From JBEEFP01 sp041166085 (GTDB lineage Bacteria; Actinomycetota; Acidimicrobiia; Acidimicrobiales; JAFATL01), in NCBI GenBank assembly GCA_041166085.1, contig JBEEFP010000101.1, forward strand, positions 22,853-86,852: a stretch of 64,000 nucleotides of DNA, in the 5' to 3' direction. The notes beneath the pieces are model-generated. The model was given only the letters and a program-made list of their open reading frames with translations. It was not told the DNA's origin and searched no databases. Of this stretch, positions 23,641 to 33,974 are shown piece after piece. Numbering within the stretch: position 1 is the stretch's first letter; each line of letters starts with the position of its first letter. Made by a program: the position numbers and the translations under genes.

Positions 23641-25401
23641 GTGCCTCGTCGTCGCCGTGTCCTCGCCGTTGCCGCGCTCCTGCTGGTGGCGCCGCTCGCC
23701 GCGGCACGAGCGTCGGGGCCACCGACCCCTGAGCCCAACTTCGCGGCCGACCTGACGCCGACCAACTGCCTGCCCGAGGCGAGCAACCCGCACGAGAGCG
23801 CCCAGTACGCGCGTGAGGGGTGGCAGGGCCCGGAGTACGAGCGCTACCCCGGCGCGTGCCGCCGCCTCAAGTTCGCCTTCGGGCCGCTCACCATCAAGCC
23901 CGGCCAGAACGACGTGCTCATCGAACCCATCACCATCGAGCGGCCGGTGCAGGACGGCTACATCACGCGGTTCAAGCCCGACCTGGTCCGGCCCGACGGC
24001 ACGGTGCCGCCCATCGAGCAGATCCACCTCCACCACGGCACCTGGCTGTCCGTGCCGTCGTACGGCAACAGCGCCTTCGCGGCCGCCGGCGAGGAGAAGA
24101 CGCTCTTCCCCTTCCCGAGGGGCTACGGCATGCCCGTCAAGGCGAGCGACCAATGGCTGCTCCTCTACATGGTGCACAGCGCCGTCCAGCAGCCCCAGGT
24201 CGTCTACATCACCTACGAGATCGACTTCATCCCCAAGGCCAACGGCGACAGGCTGGGTCTGAAGCCGGCCTATCCCCTCTGGCTCGACGTGAACCCGGGC
24301 GCCTACCCCGTCTTCAACGTGCAGCGTCCCTTCGGTGGTGACGACGGCACGTGCACCTGGCCCAAGGAGGAGTGCGCCAACTTCGACCCCTACGGCAAGC
24401 AGATCGTCGGACAGGGCCAGCCCGGCAACGCGGGGGGCAGGGACCTTCCCCTCGACGGGCTCCAGTTCGGCGGCCAACCGTTCCGGGGCGGGACGCTCAT
24501 CGGCATGGGCGGCCACCTCCATCCTGGTGGCCTCACCAACGACATCGACGTCGTACGCAACGGCGACGCGCGCCGCATCTACACGGGAGAGGCCGTGTAC
24601 TGGGACCGACAACATCCCGACCAGCCGGGCGGCCCAGCGAACTCGTGGGACTTTTCCATGAAGGTCGTGGGGCTGCCGTTCTGGGGCGTCCGGGTGAAGC
24701 CCGGCGACGTCATGCGCAGCAACGCGACCTACGACACCACGATCCAGTCGACGTACGAGGACATGGGCATCGCGGTCGCCTTCCTCGTGCCCGACGACGC
24801 CAACGGCAATCCGCAGGCGCCTGGCGTCGACCCGTTCACGGCAACCGCCGACACCTCGGAGGATTGCGCCAGCGGTGGCGTCGCGGCATCGCCGCCAACC
24901 CTGTGCGACAAGGGCGTCCTCACCCACGGCCACCTGCACGAGAACGACAACTACGGCGGCCCGACCGGCACGACACTCTCCGCGCCGAAGGGCGTGGCCA
25001 CGTCCGACGTCGGCATCGCCGACTTCCTGTACACACCCGGCGACCTGTCGATGATCGCCATGACCGGCCTGCCGACGGTGAAGCTCGGCAGCCAACTCCG
25101 CTTCACCAACATGGACACCGCGCTCGACGTGTACCACACCGTCACCTCGTGCGCGTACCCCTGCACGGGCGCGACGGGGACGGCGTTCCCGGTCGCCAAC
25201 GGCAGGACGAGCAGCGGGCGCGCCATCGACTTCGACTCCTCCGAGCTGGGGTACGGGCCGCCCGCCATCGGGCCCGCCAAGAACACCCTGAGCTGGAACC
25301 TCGACATCAATGACATCAACGGGTTCGTGCCGGGCGACGTCGTTACCTACTACTGCCGCATCCATCCCCTCATGCGAGGAGCATTCGAGGTGACCTCATG
25401 A
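23641..25401 (+). CDS. Exported multi-copper protein: PHM-like fold plus C-terminal cupredoxin
   Basis: 586 residues from GTG 23641 (GGGAG upstream); a TTG at 23581 is possible. VPRRRRVLAVAALLLVAPLA is a signal peptide. The middle shows His-rich segments IEQIHLHHGTWLSV and GMGGHLHPGG, reminiscent of the copper sites of ascorbate-dependent monooxygenases (PHM/DBH fold), and THGHLHENDNYGG. The last about 110 residues look like a cupredoxin: DVYHTVTSCAYPC supplies a His and YYCRIHPLMRGAF the Cys-His-Met set of a type 1 copper site. It overlaps the amidohydrolase gene by four bases (ATGA). Substrate unknown; I infer an extracytoplasmic oxidation. Confidence 0.75.
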   Translation: MPRRRRVLAVAALLLVAPLAAARASGPPTPEPNFAADLTPTNCLPEASNPHESAQYAREGWQGPEYERYPGACRRLKFAFGPLTIKPGQNDVLIEPITIERPVQDGYITRFKPDLVRPDGTVPPIEQIHLHHGTWLSVPSYGNSAFAAAGEEKTLFPFPRGYGMPVKASDQWLLLYMVHSAVQQPQVVYITYEIDFIPKANGDRLGLKPAYPLWLDVNPGAYPVFNVQRPFGGDDGTCTWPKEECANFDPYGKQIVGQGQPGNAGGRDLPLDGLQFGGQPFRGGTLIGMGGHLHPGGLTNDIDVVRNGDARRIYTGEAVYWDRQHPDQPGGPANSWDFSMKVVGLPFWGVRVKPGDVMRSNATYDTTIQSTYEDMGIAVAFLVPDDANGNPQAPGVDPFTATADTSEDCASGGVAASPPTLCDKGVLTHGHLHENDNYGGPTGTTLSAPKGVATSDVGIADFLYTPGDLSMIAMTGLPTVKLGSQLRFTNMDTALDVYHTVTSCAYPCTGATGTAFPVANGRTSSGRAIDFDSSELGYGPPAIGPAKNTLSWNLDINDINGFVPGDVVTYYCRIHPLMRGAFEVTS

Positions 25402-27143
25402 TCCCCCGCTGGCGACGCTCCTGGGACGACCAGAGCGAGGACCTCCCCGTCGACGTCATGCCGTGTTCGAACGGTGAGTACATCCCCCTGCCGCCGACGT
25501 CCGAGCAACGGGCCATCATGCGGCTGGCGAACGCCGAGACCGAGCGCTGGCGACACAAGATGGGGATGAGCCGCCGCCAGTTCGTGCGCACGGCCGCCGC
25601 CACCGCGATCGGTTTCTGGGCCATCGACATGATCGCCGACACCCGCTTCGGCCACTACGGCTACGCCCACAACACCGAGACCACCGACGCCTGCGATCTG
25701 GAGTGGGCCGGTCGGGGCGGGCTGGAGACGCTCAGCAACCTGCCCGGCGAGTTCATCTTCGACGTGCAGTCCCACCACGTCGACCCCGACGGGCTGTGGC
25801 GGGTCAACAACCCCGCCTTCCACGCCTTCTTCGCCGCGATCTGGCCTCAGGCCTCGCCGCTGCTGGGCGGCCGCCCCGGCCTCCGCAACGACGGCACGGT
25901 GCGGGGCGGCGGGGCGGGCGAGGTCGACCCCATCGCCAACCTCTCACGGTTCCACTACCTCAAGGAGCTCTTCCTCGACTCCGCCACCACCATGACCGTG
26001 CTGTCGGCCGTTCCCACCGGCCCGGAGATCCAACAGCCCCTGCCCATCCTCGAGGCGGTGGAGACGGTCAACAAGGTGAACGAGCTGGCCAACTCGCAGC
26101 GCTCGGTCATGCACTCCTTCGTGATGCCCAACCGCGGATCGGCCGGCACCAACACCGACGGCATGGGTCTCAAGCCCGTCTTCCTCCAGGAGGAGCTCGA
26201 CCAGATGACGCAACGCGCCGCGCTCTACGGCGGCACGCCCGGGAACCCGGGGATCCTGCGGGGCTGGAAGGTGTACTGCCCGTGGGGCGACGTGCCCATG
26301 GCCAGCGGCTGGTTCCTCAACTCGCCCGAGATCGGCATGCCCTTCCTCGAGCACGTGCAGAAACTGAGCACCGAGTACGGCGTGCCTCCGGTCGTCGCCA
26401 GCCACAAAGGCTTCGCGTTGCCCGGGTTCGACCAGCGAGCGGCGGCCACCTTCGACGTGGGGCCGGCGGCCAAGGCCTTCCCCGGCATCAAGTTCCTCAT
26501 CTACCACTCGGGCCACGACCTGTTCCCGGGTCCGCAGGAGCCGTACAAGGGCAAGGACGCCTACGCGCCCGACGCGCGCTCGGTCGACGCCTTCATCGCC
26601 AACCTCGAGCGCTCGGGCATGGACGCGATCACCCACGGCGGCAACTCGCCCAACGTGTACGCCGAGTTGGGCTCGGTGTGGCGCGACTACATGGGCACAC
26701 CGAGCGAGGCCGCCATCCTGCTCGACAAGCTCCTGACCTACGTCGGTCCGAAGCGCGTGGTGTGGGGCACCGACAGCCTCTGGTACGGCTCGCCCCAAAA
26801 GGAGATCGTGGCCCTGCGCCGCTTGCAATTCAGCAACGAGCGCTTCCCTCACGGTCTCGATGGCGACTTCGAGGACCCGTCCGTCAATGTGGCGACGTCG
26901 GCGCCCGACCGCACCATCCGCAACCGCATCCTCGGCCGCAACGCGGCGGAGGCCTACGGCATCGACGCCGACCTGACGCGCAACGCCATCACGTGCGACG
27001 CGGTGAACGACGTCAAGGGTGAGTACCTCACTGACCCGGACAGCTACAAGGAATACGCGCCGATGGCGTCCAACCAGGTGCTCGGCCCGCGGACGCGCCG
27101 CCAGCTGTTCGCCATGATGAAGGAGAAGCCGTGGGGGCCGTGA
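25398..27143 (+). CDS. Amidohydrolase-2 family protein with internal Tat-type signal
   Basis: 581 residues. A 55-residue N-terminal extension precedes a Tat-like motif and hydrophobic stretch (MSRRQFVRTAAATAIGFWAI). The rest is a metal-dependent TIM-barrel hydrolase of the amidohydrolase-2/ACMSD-like group: EFIFDVQSHHVD near the first strand, VVASHKGFALPG, FLIYHSGHDLFPGP and VVWGTDSLWYGSP with the late metal-binding Asp. Family members hydrolyse or decarboxylate aromatic or lactone substrates. The tight coupling to two exported copper proteins, with overlaps at both ends, suggests a degradation step in the same extracytoplasmic pathway. Confidence 0.8.
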   Translation: MIPRWRRSWDDQSEDLPVDVMPCSNGEYIPLPPTSEQRAIMRLANAETERWRHKMGMSRRQFVRTAAATAIGFWAIDMIADTRFGHYGYAHNTETTDACDLEWAGRGGLETLSNLPGEFIFDVQSHHVDPDGLWRVNNPAFHAFFAAIWPQASPLLGGRPGLRNDGTVRGGGAGEVDPIANLSRFHYLKELFLDSATTMTVLSAVPTGPEIQQPLPILEAVETVNKVNELANSQRSVMHSFVMPNRGSAGTNTDGMGLKPVFLQEELDQMTQRAALYGGTPGNPGILRGWKVYCPWGDVPMASGWFLNSPEIGMPFLEHVQKLSTEYGVPPVVASHKGFALPGFDQRAAATFDVGPAAKAFPGIKFLIYHSGHDLFPGPQEPYKGKDAYAPDARSVDAFIANLERSGMDAITHGGNSPNVYAELGSVWRDYMGTPSEAAILLDKLLTYVGPKRVVWGTDSLWYGSPQKEIVALRRLQFSNERFPHGLDGDFEDPSVNVATSAPDRTIRNRILGRNAAEAYGIDADLTRNAITCDAVNDVKGEYLTDPDSYKEYAPMASNQVLGPRTRRQLFAMMKEKPWGP

Positions 27144-29041
27144 CCCGTACCCGCGTCACCGTTGCTGCCGCCATCGCCGTGCTGATCGGCCTCCCTGCCG
27201 CCGGCGCGGGCCGCGCCGCGGTCGGGCCGCAGCCGTCACCCGTGGCCGGGTGCGGGCCGGTGAACGTGACGGGCGGCGAGTGGCGCAGCTACGGCCACGA
27301 CCTGTCCAACACCCGGTTCCAGGACCGTGAGCGGACGATCGGCGACGTCGAAGCCGCGACGCTCGGCCCGGTGTGGACGTTCTCGGCCAACCAGGCCGGA
27401 GGTGCCGGCGACTTCACCGGCACCCCGACGGTCGCCGACGGCTGCCTGTTCGCCGGCTCCAACGGCGGCTGGGTGTTCGCCATGAACGCGGACGACGGCG
27501 CGCCGGTGTGGAAGGCCCAGGTGCCGGGCGGTGGTGGGATCAACAGCTCGGTGACGGTCGAGGGTGGTCTCGTGTACGCAGCGGTGTCGCGCGTGTCGCG
27601 CGCCGCGTGCGAGCCCAACTGCAAGGGCCCGTACGTCGTCGCCTTCGACGAAGCCACCGGTGCGGTGCGCTGGACGTCGCAGGACATCGACAACCAGGCG
27701 GGCGCCGACGTCTACGGCAGCCCGGTCATCTTCCGCGGCCTGCTGTTCATGGGAGTCTCCGGTGGCTCGGCCGAGCTGGGCGACGAAGCGGACCGCTACG
27801 CGTTCCAGGGCGGTTACGTGCTGCTCGACGCGACGACCGGTGCCCTCGTGCACAAGGCATACACGATCCATCCGCCCCACCAGCCGGAGGACGACTTCGC
27901 CGGCGCGGGGATCTGGTCGACGCCCGCCGTCGATCCGGACACGGGGTATGCGTACGTCGGCACGGCCAACCCCTTCAAGCCCCAGGCCGAGCACGCCTAC
28001 GCCAACGCGGTACTCAAGATCGACCTCGACCAGACGCGGTCGACGTTCGGCCAGATCGTCGGGTCCTACAAGGGGCTGGTCGACGAGTACGTCAGCGGCA
28101 CCGACAGCCTGCCGTGCATCGACTTCACCGGGAACAACCCCCCCTGGTACCCGCAGGGGCTCGGGTCGTGCATGGACCAGGACCTCGACTTCGGCGCCGC
28201 GCCCAACCTGTTCACCGATGCCAGTGGGCGCAAGGTGGTCGGCGACGGCCAGAAGTCCGGCGTGTACCACGCCTTCGACGCCGAGACCATGGCGCCGTTG
28301 TGGAAGGCGACCGTCGGTCCGCCGTCCTCGGTCGGCGGCATCGTGGGGTCGACTGCGGTCGACGGGTCGGGGATCTACGGGCCCATCACGGTCGGCGGCT
28401 ACGTCTGGTCGGTCGGCCAGGCCGGCGGGTACCGCTGGGCAACCCCGGTGGCCGACGGCGTGCACTGGGGCAACCCCGTCTCCGTCGCCAACGGCATCGC
28501 CTACACGGTCGACCTCAAGGGCTTCCTCGACGCCTTCGACACCCGGCTGGGAACACCCGTGCTGCACCGGCCCATGGCCGTCGGCTCGGGGACGGGCACC
28601 AACGCCGTCGCCAGTTGGGGCGGCGTCAGCATCGCCCGCAACACCGTCTACGCGTCCGTGGGCATCTCCGGGCTGCCCGACGGGTTCATCGTCGCGTTCA
28701 AGCCGGGCGGCGGACAGGCAAGCGGCCTGCCGCCCACCCCGGCGCCCCCGGGCGTGCCCAACGCCCCCGCTGGGTCGAACACTGTCATCGCCGGCCCGGG
28801 CGCCGTCGCGACGACCTACGCCACGACCACCGTCACCATCCAGCACGGGCAGTCGCTCAGCTTCACCAACCTCGACGTGCCCCAGCACGACGTCCAGGCC
28901 AACAACGGGTCCTTCGGGACGCCGCTCATCTCGACGGCCCAGAGCGCGCCCGTCGCGGGCGTGGAGCAGTTGGCGCCTGGGTCCTACGGGTTCTTCTGCT
29001 CGCTCCACCGCAACATGACGGGGACGCTGGTCGTCACCTGA
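27140..29041 (+). CDS. Exported PQQ-like beta-propeller with C-terminal cupredoxin
   Basis: 633 residues from GTG 27140, which overlaps the amidohydrolase stop (GTGA). GTG 27131 adds three residues and has an AAGGAG closer by, so it is a real alternative. Signal peptide: VTVAAAIAVLIGLPAAGAGR. The body is an eight-bladed quinoprotein-like propeller: GGEWRSYGHDLSNTRFQDRE, VFAMNADDGAPVWKAQVPGG, VVAFDEATGAVRWTS, FDAETMAPLWKATVG. After a Pro-rich linker comes a cupredoxin with VPQHDVQANNG and YGFFCSLHRNMTG (His, then Cys-His-Met). It could be a PQQ dehydrogenase with its own copper electron acceptor. It converges with the HIT gene, overlapping by eight bases. Confidence 0.8.
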   Translation: MTRTRVTVAAAIAVLIGLPAAGAGRAAVGPQPSPVAGCGPVNVTGGEWRSYGHDLSNTRFQDRERTIGDVEAATLGPVWTFSANQAGGAGDFTGTPTVADGCLFAGSNGGWVFAMNADDGAPVWKAQVPGGGGINSSVTVEGGLVYAAVSRVSRAACEPNCKGPYVVAFDEATGAVRWTSQDIDNQAGADVYGSPVIFRGLLFMGVSGGSAELGDEADRYAFQGGYVLLDATTGALVHKAYTIHPPHQPEDDFAGAGIWSTPAVDPDTGYAYVGTANPFKPQAEHAYANAVLKIDLDQTRSTFGQIVGSYKGLVDEYVSGTDSLPCIDFTGNNPPWYPQGLGSCMDQDLDFGAAPNLFTDASGRKVVGDGQKSGVYHAFDAETMAPLWKATVGPPSSVGGIVGSTAVDGSGIYGPITVGGYVWSVGQAGGYRWATPVADGVHWGNPVSVANGIAYTVDLKGFLDAFDTRLGTPVLHRPMAVGSGTGTNAVASWGGVSIARNTVYASVGISGLPDGFIVAFKPGGGQASGLPPTPAPPGVPNAPAGSNTVIAGPGAVATTYATTTVTIQHGQSLSFTNLDVPQHDVQANNGSFGTPLISTAQSAPVAGVEQLAPGSYGFFCSLHRNMTGTLVVT

Positions 29042-29531
29042 CGGACCACGCGGCCCTGATCTTGTCGTAGCTCTCCGAAAGCGGCTCCGGGAGGATGCGC
29101 GCCTCCGCGACCGTCGTCATGAAGTTGGTGTCGCCTGCCCACCGGGGCACGACGTGCACGTGCAGGTGGCCGGGGACTCCCGCGCCCGCGGCGCGGCCGA
29201 GGTTGGCGCCCATGTTGACGCCTCCCGGGTCGTAGGCCTGCTTCACGGCGCGGATCGCGTTCGTCGTCGTGGACCACAGCTCGGCGGCCTCGTCCGCGTC
29301 GAGATCCTCGAGCTGGCCGACGTGACGGAGCGGGAGGGCCATGACGTGGCCGCTCGTGTACGGGTAGGCGTTGAGGATGACGGCGCTGTGGTCGCCGCGC
29401 CACACCACGAGTGCCTCACGTTCGTCCGGCGCGGCGAGGACGCGACACAGCACGCACCCGTCGTCAGCCGAGTCGGCGCCGCTCGACGCGATGTACTGCG
29501 AGCGCCAGCCCGCCCAGAGCCGTTCGAGCAT
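29034..29531 (-). CDS. HIT-family hydrolase/phosphorylase (Ap4A phosphorylase-like)
   Basis: 165 residues. Histidine-triad motif GHLHVHVVPRW near residue 120, preceded by NMGANLGRAAGAGVPG. An N-terminal CVLCRV is a possible zinc pair. The mycobacterial protein in the same position, next to thrS, is an Ap4A phosphorylase; this protein shares the longer N-terminus (MLERLWAGWRSQYI) and is likely the orthologue. Its start shares one base with the thrS stop, so it is coupled to thrS. Confidence 0.88.
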   Translation of the reverse strand: MLERLWAGWRSQYIASSGADSADDGCVLCRVLAAPDEREALVVWRGDHSAVILNAYPYTSGHVMALPLRHVGQLEDLDADEAAELWSTTTNAIRAVKQAYDPGGVNMGANLGRAAGAGVPGHLHVHVVPRWAGDTNFMTTVAEARILPEPLSESYDKIRAAWSVR

Positions 29532-31498
29532 CAGGTGGTGGCGGGCTCGTCGATGCGGCGCTCGTCGATCTCGGTGCGGAGTCGGGTGATGAGCTCGCCG
29601 ACGGCCACGCCGCGCTCCACGTCCTTGCCGCGGGCGTTGACACCCACGGTGCCCGCGGCCACGTCGTCATCGCCGACGACCAGCACGTAGGGCAGCTTCT
29701 CGAGCTTGGCCTTGCGGATGCGGGCGCCGAGGGGCTCGTCGGCCTCGACGGTGTCGGCCCGCACACCGGCGTGCTTCAGCTGCTCGACGACCTTGGCCGC
29801 GTAGGCGTCGTGATCGTCGCGCACGCCGAGCACGCGCGCCTGCACCGGCGCCAGCCACGTCGGGAAGGCGCCCGCGTAGTGCTCGAGCAGCACGGCGAAG
29901 AAGCGCTCGACCGAGCCGAAGAGGGCACGGTGGATCATGACCGGTCGCTGCCTGGTGCCGTCCGCGGCCTGGTACTCCATGTCGAAGCGCTGCGGCATCT
30001 GGAAGTCCAGCTGGATCGTCGACAGCTGCCAGTAGCGGCCGATGGCGTCGCGGGCCTGCACCGAGATCTTGGGCCCGTAGAACGCGCCGCCGCCCTCGTC
30101 CATCACCAGCTCGAGGTCCTCCTCCGCCGCCGCAAGGCGCAGCGCCTCGGTGGCCTCGTCCCATTCCGCCTTGCTGCCAACCGCCTTCTCCTCGGGCTTG
30201 GTGGACAGCTCGAGATAGAAGTCGTTGAGCCCGTAATCGCGCAGCAGGTCGAGCACGAAGCGCAGCAGCGTCTTGATCTCCTGGCCCATCTCTTCCTTGG
30301 TGGTGAAGATGTGGGCGTCGTCCTGGGTCATGCCCCGCACCCGGGTGAGCCCGTGCACGACGCCGGACTTCTCGTAGCGGTACACGCTGCCGAACTCGAA
30401 CATGCGCAGCGGCAGCTCGCGGTAGCTGCGCCCCCTCGCCTTGTAGATGAGGATGTGGAACGGGCAGTTCATGGGCTTGGCGTAGTAGGTGGCGCCGTCC
30501 ATCTCCATGGGCGGGTACATGCCGTCCGCGTACCAGTCGAGATGTCCCGACGTCTCGAAGAGGGTCGCCTTGGTGATGTGCGGGGTGTTGACGAAGTCGT
30601 AGCCCGCTTCTTCGTGTCGCTTGCGCGAGTAGTCCTCCATCACCTTGCGGACGACGCCACCCTTGGGATGGAACACGGCCAGGCCGCTGCCGATCTCGGA
30701 CGGGAAGGAGAACAGGTCGAGCTCGGCGCCCAGCTTGCGGTGGTCGCGCTTCTCGGCCTCCTCGAGCATGTGCAGGTGGGCATCGAGCTTCTTCTGCGAC
30801 TCCCACGCGGTGCCGTAGATGCGCTGCAACTGCTGGTTGTGCTCGTCGCCCCGCCAATAGGCGCCCGCCACGCGCATGAGCTTGAAGGCGCCCAGGCGCT
30901 TGGTGGAGCCGACGTGGGGACCGCGACACAGGTCCACGAACTCGGGGGTGTTGCGGTACGCGCTGACGACGCCGCCCTCCGCCCCCTCGGTAGGGTCGAC
31001 GCCCTCGATGATCTCCCGCTTGTAGGGCTGGTCGGCGAAGAGCTGCAGGCCTTCTTCCCGCGAGTGCTCCTCGCGGACGAAGGGTTGGTCCTCGGCGACG
31101 ATCTCGCGCATGCGCGCCTCGATGCGGTCGAGGTCGTCTTCGGTGAAGTGGGCCCCGTCCGGCAGGTCGAAGTCGTAGTAGAAGCCGTCCTCGATGGGCG
31201 GGCCGATGGCGAACTTGGCGCCAGGCCAGAGCTGGAGCACGGCCTGGGCCATCACGTGCGCGGTCGAGTGGCGCAGGACGTAGCGGCCCTCGTCGGAGTC
31301 CTCGGTGACGATGGCGACGGTCGCGCCGTCGTCGAGCGGCCGCGACAGGTCGATGGTCGCGCCGTCGACGGTGGCCGCGACCGCTGCCTTGGCCAGACCC
31401 CTGCCGATCGAGGCGGCCAGGTCGGCGGCCGTCGCGCCGGCGGAGAGGGCGCGCTCGGAACCGTCTGGGAGCCTGATGGTGATCTGCTTGGCTGTCAC
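29531..31498 (-). CDS. thrS: Threonyl-tRNA synthetase
   Basis: 655 residues from GTG 31498: TAKQITIRLPDGSERALSAG starts the TGS domain. The editing domain follows (TAHVMAQAVLQLWPGAKFAI). The class II core has motif 2 (RMFEFGSVYRYEKSGVVHGL, TRVRGMTQDDAHIF) and motif 3 (VMIHRALFGSVERFFAVLLE), with zinc ligands in KPMNCPFHI. The anticodon-binding domain ends the protein. Although the open frame runs to 32428, that part is antisense to other genes. The start codon lies inside the 3' end of a dispersed gene-edge repeat. The coupled HIT gene follows. Confidence 0.96.
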   Translation of the reverse strand: MTAKQITIRLPDGSERALSAGATAADLAASIGRGLAKAAVAATVDGATIDLSRPLDDGATVAIVTEDSDEGRYVLRHSTAHVMAQAVLQLWPGAKFAIGPPIEDGFYYDFDLPDGAHFTEDDLDRIEARMREIVAEDQPFVREEHSREEGLQLFADQPYKREIIEGVDPTEGAEGGVVSAYRNTPEFVDLCRGPHVGSTKRLGAFKLMRVAGAYWRGDEHNQQLQRIYGTAWESQKKLDAHLHMLEEAEKRDHRKLGAELDLFSFPSEIGSGLAVFHPKGGVVRKVMEDYSRKRHEEAGYDFVNTPHITKATLFETSGHLDWYADGMYPPMEMDGATYYAKPMNCPFHILIYKARGRSYRELPLRMFEFGSVYRYEKSGVVHGLTRVRGMTQDDAHIFTTKEEMGQEIKTLLRFVLDLLRDYGLNDFYLELSTKPEEKAVGSKAEWDEATEALRLAAAEEDLELVMDEGGGAFYGPKISVQARDAIGRYWQLSTIQLDFQMPQRFDMEYQAADGTRQRPVMIHRALFGSVERFFAVLLEHYAGAFPTWLAPVQARVLGVRDDHDAYAAKVVEQLKHAGVRADTVEADEPLGARIRKAKLEKLPYVLVVGDDDVAAGTVGVNARGKDVERGVAVGELITRLRTEIDERRIDEPATT

Positions 31499-31568
31499 AT
31501 TCGCTCGCTTGCTGCGCGGCGCTCGCTGACGGCGATGGGGACCCCAACCCCATCGCGGGCTCCTGCCG
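31496..31568 (-). repeat. Gene-edge repeat E (long form, about 73 bp) at the thrS start
   Basis: Read on the minus strand it begins CGGCAGGAGCCCGCGATGGG at 31568, contains a perfect hairpin (GCGATGGGG 31532-31540 with CCCCATCGC 31548-31556), and ends AGCAAGCGAGCGAATGTG, whose GTG is the thrS start codon. It aligns along its full length with the element at 20623-20693, with only scattered mismatches. The rest of the 31499-31635 gap shows no further recognisable signal; no T-box leader was seen. Confidence 0.75.
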
Positions 31569-31635
31569 AACTGAGATGTACCCGCACGTCCATAGAGCCG
31601 CAGGTTACCGACGAGGGCTCCTGCCCCTTGCGGTA

Positions 31636-32854
31636 TTAGCGGCGGGCCCAGCCGGCCTGGAACTGGTCGAAGGAGACGCCGAAGAGCTTGCGCATGGTGG
31701 CGTCGACGTTGGCGTCGACGCTGCCCGCCACCGGCCCGAGGTCGCCGAGGGTGCGGATGAGGCGGGACGGGGCGCCGGTGCCGAAACGGGCGGCGAGGTA
31801 GGAGATGGCCGACCGACTCTCGGCGTAGGAGCGGACGATGGCCGTGCCGGAGCCAGTGGTGAACTCGTAGTCCCGCGGCAGCTTGCCGTCGCTGCCGCCC
31901 GGCTTGCGCTCGGCGGTGCTCTCCCCCGTCGCCACCCAGTCGGCCACACCCTCGTGCACCCACGCGGGTATGGCGGGCCCGGCGTAGGGCGCGACCGCGG
32001 CGTGGTCCAGCTCGTGGGTGAGGGTGGAGAGCTGGAAGTCGTGCGCGTACTTGCTGAGGTTCTTGTCCTGCACGTACAGACGGGGGGCGGTGGTCGACCA
32101 CCCGTTGTCGCGCAGTGGCTGGTACACGACGAAGGCGACGAACTTGGTGAGGTCGAAGGTCGACTGCAGGACCTTGGCCAGCTCGTCGAGGGAGCCGGCC
32201 AGCACCATCGGGATCTTGCCGGACCACGGCTGGTCCCACCGCCCCGCCAGCGCGACGGCGGCTTCCTCGGCGATGCCGATGAGCGCCTTGGCCCGCTCCG
32301 CCTGCTCGGGGTGGCTGAGGATGACGAAGTGGTCGGTGCGCTGGAGCTGCACGGGGCCGAAGTCCCAGAGCCCCCGCGAGGTGAGCAGGCCGACGTCCTC
32401 CAGGTCGGTGTCGCCCCCGATGTACCACTTCCCGTCGCGCTGGACGTAGGTGTACCAGAGGCCGTCGACCGCGTCGCGCTCGTCGTAGCCCGCGATCCGC
32501 GTCACCATGCGCGTCTCAGGCAGGAACACCCGTGCGTTTCCGTACTTGGCCGCGAGACCCGCGCTGAGATCGCCCGTCATGTCGGTGCGCGCCTGCAGGT
32601 CGAAGGTCGAGAGCGAGACGGTGCGCAGTCCGTCGAAGAGACGGCCCTGCGCCGTCTTGAAGGCGGCGGGCGCCTTCGGGTCGACGGTGGCGAGGAACCC
32701 GGCGCGGTCGCCCCCCTTCACCGCGCCGACACGCGCCGCCAGCACCTGCCGCACCGCCGGCAGCGGATCGTCGGCGGCGGTGGCGGCGACTTCGGTCGTT
32801 CCGGAGTTGTATGCGCCGAGCGCGCAGACACACGCAAGGACAGCGGCGATCCGC

Positions 32855-32862
<8 letters not shown>
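31636..32862 (-). CDS. Exported peptidase MA-like metalloprotease
   Basis: 408 residues. MRKRIAAVLACVCALGAYNS is a signal peptide. Residues about 30-190 hold a domain with SGDDP-like beta segments and WYTYVQRDGKWYIGGDTDLE. The C-terminal half is a gluzincin: HELDH in LSTLTHELDHAAVAPYAG, and the third ligand Glu in IPAWVHEGVADWVA, the arrangement of the peptidase MA family. A related final helical part (SAISYLAARFGTGAPSRLIR) is typical. Substrate unknown. Its first bases overlap the end of mshC by eight. Confidence 0.85.
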
Positions 32863-33970
<1,108 letters not shown>

Positions 33971-33974
33971 GTGG

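Noticed and set aside
31499..32428. Long N-terminal extension of the thrS frame
   Set aside because: The extension runs antisense-like through the repeat and the peptidase gene; the TGS domain begins at GTG 31498.
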